Source: Chrysiogenia bacterium
Lineage (GTDB): Bacteria > JAGRBM01
Length of the DNA stretch: 10,117 nt
Direction: 5' to 3'
NCBI GenBank assembly: GCA_020434085.1
Contig: JAGRBM010000160.1
Coordinates: 1-10,117 of the forward strand
In this document: positions 6,867 through 10,117 of the stretch, one piece after another
Numbering within the stretch: position 1 is the first letter of the stretch
Layout: every line of letters begins with the position of its first letter
Position numbers and translations under genes: made by a program
The notes under the pieces: model-generated
The model's input: the letters and a program-made list of their open reading frames with translations, nothing else
Database searches by the model: none
Told to the model about the DNA's origin: nothing

Positions 6867-7859
6867 TTACTCCTGTGCCATTCCCTTGGTGATGGTATCG
6901 GCAATGCCGTCGATGGTGTTCAGGTCGAAATTCTTCGAATAGATGAACGGAATCCTCATGAAACGCATCGGGTGTTCAAGAAGGCGCGCGATCTGCCGGC
7001 GGTTGATGTCCGAGCGCTCGCTCTGGAATGCGGCCGTCTCCAGCAGCGACTCCACTGCGCCGGCATCACCGAGGGCGGCGGCGAGTTTCTCGCTCCCCGC
7101 CTCGTCGGCTTTGAGCTTTTCAAGCCCCTCGCGCTCGCTCTCCACGCCTTCGATTTCACCAAAAAGCGAGGGCTGAATCGCGTTGATGAAGATGTAGCCC
7201 AGCGGAATATCCAGGGCAGCCTTGGCGTTGCGCAGCAGGTCCAGCGTCTCGTTCACGGGCATTTCTTCGGCCAGGGTGACCACATTGAAGCAGGTCTTGT
7301 CGGGATCGATGATGGAATCGATCACCTTCTTGGCATCGCGCGCAAAGAACCCGGCCTTCAGAATGTCCACGAAGAGCTGGGAGATTTCCAGATAGAACAG
7401 CGAATGCCCGGTCGTCGGGCCGTCAAAGATGATCTGGTCGTAGCGGGGCCTGCCCGAAGAGCTGCGCGCCTGCTCCAGACACATGATCCGGTACATGATC
7501 ATGAATTCCTTGACGCCCGGGAAGAAGTGCAGCGTGTTGCGCACGAAGGGGAAGCGGAAGGCCGCGTTGTAGATCATCTCCAGCCGTACTTTCTGGAGGA
7601 CGCAGTCCTTCATGCAGCTATCGGCGTCGAGATTGGCGGCGTGGATGTTCGGAAACACCTCGCGCGGCTCAAAGCCCACGTCCGGGGTGTTGAAGATTTC
7701 GGTAATGCGCGCCTTGGAGTCCGAGCGGGTAGCCGCCTCGACAATGAGTACGCGCTTGCCCGCGCGCGCCGACATCCTTGCCAGCGCCGCACAGATCGTG
7801 CTTTTTCCCACACCTCCCTTGCCGGAGATGATCAGTATTCTTTTATCGAGCAAATTCAT
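6867..7859 (-). CDS. Get3/ArsA-like ATPase, first of a tandem pair (BagA-like)
   Basis: From the ATG at 7859 the protein has 330 residues. The P-loop is SGKGGVGKST (about residues 12-21), with the signature lysine intact. Switch I is unusual: LIVEAATRSDSKA (38-50) replaces the DPAHS-like motif, as in mycobacterial Rv3679, which reads VEVEGR there from memory. Switch II is FDGPTTGHSLFYLE (145-158), followed by VTLAEEMPVNET (194-205) and FINAIQP (224-230). A CxxC pair (SCMKDC, 82 and 86 region) is present but does not match the ArsA metalloid site. I chose 7859 because the predicted transcription start is near 7883. The alternative at 7982 would lie upstream of the promoter and add unrelated residues. 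It heads an operon with the second ATPase and moeA. The cargo is unknown. Confidence 0.88.
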   Translation of the reverse strand: MNLLDKRILIISGKGGVGKSTICAALARMSARAGKRVLIVEAATRSDSKARITEIFNTPDVGFEPREVFPNIHAANLDADSCMKDCVLQKVRLEMIYNAAFRFPFVRNTLHFFPGVKEFMIMYRIMCLEQARSSSGRPRYDQIIFDGPTTGHSLFYLEISQLFVDILKAGFFARDAKKVIDSIIDPDKTCFNVVTLAEEMPVNETLDLLRNAKAALDIPLGYIFINAIQPSLFGEIEGVESEREGLEKLKADEAGSEKLAAALGDAGAVESLLETAAFQSERSDINRRQIARLLEHPMRFMRIPFIYSKNFDLNTIDGIADTITKGMAQE

Positions 7860-7889
7860 GTGGTTCTTGAGATGTCCTGAGACCCGGAG

Positions 7890-7918
7890 AGTATAGGTAG
7901 GCCCCTCCGGCGAGTAAA
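7890..7918 (-). promoter_or_regulatory. Sigma70-like promoter of the ATPase-moeA operon
   Basis: On the minus strand TTTACT (bases 7918-7913) and TATACT (7895-7890) are separated by exactly 17 bases. Transcription would start near 7883 and give a leader of about 24 bases before the ATG at 7859. The -10 is strong and the -35 matches four of six consensus bases. Confidence 0.7.
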
Positions 7919-7935
7919 CCCGGCACATTGCCGGG
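7919..7935 (-). promoter_or_regulatory. Perfect hairpin CCCGGCA-CAT-TGCCGGG abutting the -35 box
   Basis: Seven perfect base pairs with a 3-base loop sit directly against the -35 box of the ATPase operon promoter. On the minus strand TTTAC follows it, so it may be a weak terminator for the pseudouridine synthase transcript. Alternatively it is an operator for the next unit. I cannot tell these apart from sequence alone. Confidence 0.5.
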
Positions 7936-8000
7936 AGTTCCCCAGGGGCCCAGGCGGCATCGGCAGCCGTGACGCTCCTCAACGCCCCGCGCCATCTCAG

Positions 8001-8036
8001 CGTGCACGTGCTCGTGCACCTGCACGTGCACGATTT
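8001..8036. repeat. 12-base GTGCAC tandem repeat with nested palindrome
   Basis: Three units follow with exact 12-base spacing: CGTGCACGTGCT, CGTGCACCTGCA and CGTGCACGATTT. The outer parts also form an 11-base inverted repeat, CGTGCACGTGC / GCACGTGCACG (8001-8011 and 8022-8032). It lies in the spacer after the pseudouridine synthase gene. I recall similar GTGCAC-rich spacers from myxobacterial genomes, but cannot verify that here. Confidence 0.75.
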
Positions 8037-8056
8037 GGAGCCCGGCTGTTACCCCA

Positions 8057-8797
8057 TCACCGGGGCTTCAGCTTTGCCAACACCTCGTAGGCCCGATCGA
8101 AGGACGCCGGCGCGGGGCATTCGACCTGCAGGTCATCAACCCCGGCGACGCCCTGCACACGCAGCAGCCGCGCATGCAGATACAGCCGCTCCTCGCAGCC
8201 CTCGGGCAATTCGCGCGGGTTCTCCCCCTCCAGATTCCCGTAGAGCGGGTCACCCACCACTGCATGACCCGCCGCCTCGGCATGGGCGCGGATCTGGTGG
8301 CGCACGCCGGTCTCGATACAGATGCGCGCGCGTGTAACAGCCGCGCTTCGCACAAGCGGCGTGATCCGCGTGAGCGCCGGGCGAATCCCGCGCAGCCCCT
8401 TGGCCTTTCCCGGCGCGCTAATCACTTTCACCCGCGGCGAGCGGCGCCCGCGCATTCCGATCTCCCAGTCCAGGGTGAGCGCCCCGGGCAGTCCGCCCCA
8501 GAGCAGCGCTTCGTAGTCTTTTTCGACGGCACCGGGCTGGGAAAAAGCCGCGCGCAGGGCGGCGTAGGTCTGCGCATTTCGCGCGACGAGCAGCACGCCC
8601 GATGTAGCGGTGTCGAGCCGGTGGACCTGCCCGGCCGGGCGCGGTCCCTCACCCAGCTCACAGACTTCGGGGAATCTCTCGCGCAGCCATGCCACCAGCT
8701 CCGAGGGCTCGCCGCGCGCATGATCGACGCTGGGCACGCCCGCGGGCTTGTCCACCACCAGGACATCTTCGCGTTCAAGCAGGATGGAAAAGCTCAC
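8057..8797 (-). CDS. RluA-family pseudouridine synthase
   Basis: The 246-residue protein converts uridine to pseudouridine in an RNA, either rRNA or tRNA. It has the RluA-type order: DVLVVDKPAGVPS (residues 11-23), the catalytic GQVHRLDTATSGVLL (about 56-70, Asp62 being the nucleophile), EKDYEALLWG (92-101) and TGVRHQIRAH...GDPLYG (163-187). It lacks an N-terminal S4 domain, so it is closer to RluA or TruC than to RluC/RluD. The target site cannot be assigned from the sequence. The start is GTG at 8797, overlapping the upstream lipoprotein stop in GTGA, so it is translated by coupling. No good ribosome binding site of its own is visible. Only short GC-rich stems follow the stop. Confidence 0.93.
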   Translation of the reverse strand: MSFSILLEREDVLVVDKPAGVPSVDHARGEPSELVAWLRERFPEVCELGEGPRPAGQVHRLDTATSGVLLVARNAQTYAALRAAFSQPGAVEKDYEALLWGGLPGALTLDWEIGMRGRRSPRVKVISAPGKAKGLRGIRPALTRITPLVRSAAVTRARICIETGVRHQIRAHAEAAGHAVVGDPLYGNLEGENPRELPEGCEERLYLHARLLRVQGVAGVDDLQVECPAPASFDRAYEVLAKLKPR

Positions 8798-9387
8798 TGG
8801 TTGCCCGGGATTCCCGCACGCGGCGGGAGCGTATCGAAGACGCGGGCGACAAGCCGCGCCGCAAGGCGCTCGAACTCATCCTCACCGCCGGCGCGAAAAC
8901 TTTCCTGGGGATGGCCCTGACGAGTCTCGCGACTCAGGCTCTCGCTGTGTTCATCCACGCGCCAGAGCTCCGTGCCGTCGGCCGCCACCAGCCGAAAACC
9001 CGCCGCCACGGTGTAGTCGCTTGCATAAATGCGCGCGCGGTAGTCCCAGCGCAGCACCGTGATGTGGAGCAACGCATCGACGCCGAGCTGCGCCGCCAGC
9101 GCTGCCGGATCGCCTGCGGGCTCGGTCTCGCCGAGCGCAGCCTTCACCTCCAGTTCGCGCAACACCTCGTAGCCCGCAGCTTCCAGCAGCAGCGCGCTCT
9201 GTTCGGCCAGCTCCTCGCCGCCGGCCCCATCGCCCACGTTGCTACGGGGCGCAAGCACGGCGATCTTCTTCGGCGCATGGGCGGAATATTCCGGAGACAG
9301 ATGCGCGCCGACCTGCGCGCAGGCCTGAAGCAGCGCCAGCATCGGCAGGATGCAAAGGACTGATCGGATGGAATGCTGAGAGTTCAC
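8794..9387 (-). CDS. Lipoprotein resembling the GNA1162/DUF799 family (second of a tandem pair)
   Basis: The 197-residue protein has a lipoprotein signal ending in LALLQAC, with the lipidated Cys at residue 23. Alanine at the next position favours outer-membrane sorting in the E. coli rule. After it come KKIAVLAPRS (40-49), an Ala/Leu-rich helix with EAAGYEVL, LGVDALLHITVLRWDY, YTVAAGFRLVAADGTELWRV and a C-terminal helix. This pattern fits the GNA1162 family of periplasm-facing lipoproteins: a beta-alpha fold with a GADA-like strand and a G.LW turn. The function is not well defined; in other bacteria such genes stand beside CsgG-like genes, but none is visible here. The start is GTG at 9387, with no strong ribosome binding site. 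It follows a paralogue by 37 bases and overlaps the pseudouridine synthase start. Confidence 0.8.
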   Translation of the reverse strand: MNSQHSIRSVLCILPMLALLQACAQVGAHLSPEYSAHAPKKIAVLAPRSNVGDGAGGEELAEQSALLLEAAGYEVLRELEVKAALGETEPAGDPAALAAQLGVDALLHITVLRWDYRARIYASDYTVAAGFRLVAADGTELWRVDEHSESLSRETRQGHPQESFRAGGEDEFERLAARLVARVFDTLPPRAGIPGNQ

Positions 9388-9400
9388 GAGTGCCAGTCTA

Positions 9401-9417
9401 GCGCCCGAGTCGGGCGC
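9401..9417 (-). promoter_or_regulatory. GC-rich hairpin between the two lipoprotein genes
   Basis: GCGCCCG and CGGGCGC pair perfectly around a 3-base loop, 7 bases after the first lipoprotein stop. On the minus strand no T run follows, so it is unlikely to be a full terminator. It may modulate the relative expression of the two genes or protect the 3' end of the first message. Confidence 0.45.
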
Positions 9418-9424
9418 CGCGCCA

Positions 9425-10042
9425 CTAGCGGTTGGGCAGCTTGCCCAGCGCCTGGTCGATGGCCTGCACGGCGAAGGGCTCGTAGCTCATCAGCAGGAAC
9501 TTCGCTGTCGAAGCAGCAGCCGCTTCGTGGTCGTCCCACTTATTGAGCTCAACGTATTTGACGCCGTCTTCCTGGAGCAGCCAGAGCTGGCCGCCGTCCT
9601 GCCCGCTGAGGACTTCGTAGCTGCCGGCCACGCTGATTTCGTTGTAGACGTAGAGGGTGCGCTTGCCCCACTCGGCGACCGTGGCATAGAGCAGGCCGTC
9701 GCACTCGAGCTCCTTGGCAAGCTCCAGCGGATCGGCGGCCATGATCTGTCCGCCTTCATCGGGGTTGATGTCGAAGTTCTCGATCAGAATCTTGTCGACA
9801 AAGTCGCGCGGGGGAACGCGGTAGCCCTTGGCCGGAAGCTTTTCTTCAAGCAGCCGGCGGAAAACCGCGGGGGCCTCACCGTCGGTCGATTCATTCTGCA
9901 CCGGAAGCACTGCCATGCAGGAGGGCTTGAGCTGTTCCCACTCGGGCGCAAGAACCGCCTTCTTCCCGCCGCAGGCAGACGTGGTTGCAACAATGGCAAG
10001 CAGGGCGACGGACGCCCGGAAACGATGAATTGCGTGGCTCAT
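9425..10042 (-). CDS. Lipoprotein resembling the GNA1162/DUF799 family (first of a tandem pair)
   Basis: From the ATG at 10042 the protein has 205 residues. The signal peptide ends in VATTSAC, with the lipidated Cys at residue 24 and GG following, favouring the outer membrane. The mature part reads SCMAVLPVQNESTD (about 41-54), AKGYRVPPRDFVDK (71-84), ECDGLLYATVAEWGKRTLYV (113-132), EISVAGSYEVLSG and GGQLWLLQEDG. This is the GNA1162 pattern, clearer than in the neighbouring paralogue. A TTG at 10066 would add eight residues and lacks a better ribosome binding site, while GGGGGAAAG lies just before 10042. The two lipoproteins share the fold but little identity, so the duplication is old. The exact role is unknown. 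It may pair with a CsgG-like protein encoded further upstream, outside the window. Confidence 0.82.
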   Translation of the reverse strand: MSHAIHRFRASVALLAIVATTSACGGKKAVLAPEWEQLKPSCMAVLPVQNESTDGEAPAVFRRLLEEKLPAKGYRVPPRDFVDKILIENFDINPDEGGQIMAADPLELAKELECDGLLYATVAEWGKRTLYVYNEISVAGSYEVLSGQDGGQLWLLQEDGVKYVELNKWDDHEAAAASTAKFLLMSYEPFAVQAIDQALGKLPNR

Positions 10043-10065
10043 GGCTTTCCCCCGGTGTCCCCGCA

Positions 10066-10083
10066 AGCCGTCCCCGGACGGCT
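10066..10083. promoter_or_regulatory. Inverted repeat AGCCGTCC-CC-GGACGGCT upstream of the first lipoprotein
   Basis: Two perfect 8-base arms with a 2-base centre lie 24 bases upstream of the lipoprotein ATG. The tight centre favours a protein-binding site over an RNA hairpin. A TATATG-like sequence at about 10096-10103 could be part of a promoter further upstream, but the window ends before a -35 can be judged. Confidence 0.4.
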
Positions 10084-10117
10084 CGCACCGATCGCTACAT
10101 ATATCCAGCCCGCGGGC

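Noticed and set aside
5646-7859. Arsenite efflux ATPase (arsA) function
   Set aside because: No arsB, arsD or arsR is nearby, the metalloid-binding cysteines of ArsA are not recognisable, and each protein is half-size.
5598-7880. A plus-strand open frame of 760 codons opposite the ATPase genes
   Set aside because: It spans two clear ATPase genes and their junction and shows no domain. Antisense openness is expected at this GC content.
7860-7982. An upstream start for the first ATPase at 7982
   Set aside because: It would lie upstream of the predicted promoter and add 41 residues unlike the family, through the hairpin region.
8001-8036. A short CRISPR array
   Set aside because: The 12-base units are contiguous, without spacers, and too short.
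8041-8066. An intrinsic terminator directly after the pseudouridine synthase
   Set aside because: Only short, interrupted GC stems can form and no T run follows on the minus strand.

Overview
The window looks like a GC-rich bacterial chromosome segment from a Gram-negative with an outer membrane: it encodes two lipobox lipoproteins and an OmpA-family protein with a signal peptide. The gene styles (an OmpA protein with carboxypeptidase-regulatory-like domains, a tandem Get3/ArsA-like ATPase pair, an IHF-beta-like HU protein, an Rhs fragment) and the GTGCAC-rich intergenic repeat suggest a myxobacterial or other 'deltaproteobacterial' lineage. That placement is an inference of modest confidence. 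Every supported gene lies on the minus strand, so transcription runs from base 10117 towards base 1. No tRNA, rRNA, CRISPR array or complete mobile element was seen.

In transcription order, 10042-8057 holds two related lipoproteins resembling the GNA1162/DUF799 family, followed by an RluA-type pseudouridine synthase whose GTG start overlaps the second lipoprotein's stop. A spacer of about 200 bases contains a 12-base GTGCAC repeat, a perfect hairpin and a good sigma70-like promoter. That promoter appears to drive a three-gene unit at 7859-4350: two half-size Get3/ArsA-like ATPases, then moeA (molybdenum insertase). The ATPases have complementary departures from the consensus: one keeps the P-loop signature lysine, the other keeps the classical switch I. 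This resembles the mycobacterial Rv3679/Rv3680 (BagA/BagB) pair.

Next, 4092-2089 is a multi-domain OmpA-family protein: signal peptide, probable beta-barrel, polyproline linker, two regulatory-like beta-sandwich domains and a peptidoglycan-binding OmpA domain. It ends at a strong hairpin terminator. A monocistronic HU/IHF gene follows at 1879-1553, with a near-consensus promoter and its own strong terminator.

The last 1.5 kb (1494-1) reads as an accessory scar. A 5'-truncated Rhs core begins directly behind the HU terminator and carries a lower-GC variable tip. The tip overlaps, by ATGA, a small two-helix membrane protein that is a candidate partner or immunity protein. Beyond it lies the degraded 5' part of an IS3-family orfA that runs into a CT-rich tandem repeat. 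The Rhs core also carries a nine-residue in-frame insertion that looks like a dispersed palindromic repeat.

The most interesting items are the Rhs tip with its overlapping membrane gene, the repeat inserted inside a conserved Rhs motif, the asymmetric ATPase pair joined to moeA, and the tandem lipoproteins. None is clearly a new system; each is a concrete, testable lead.
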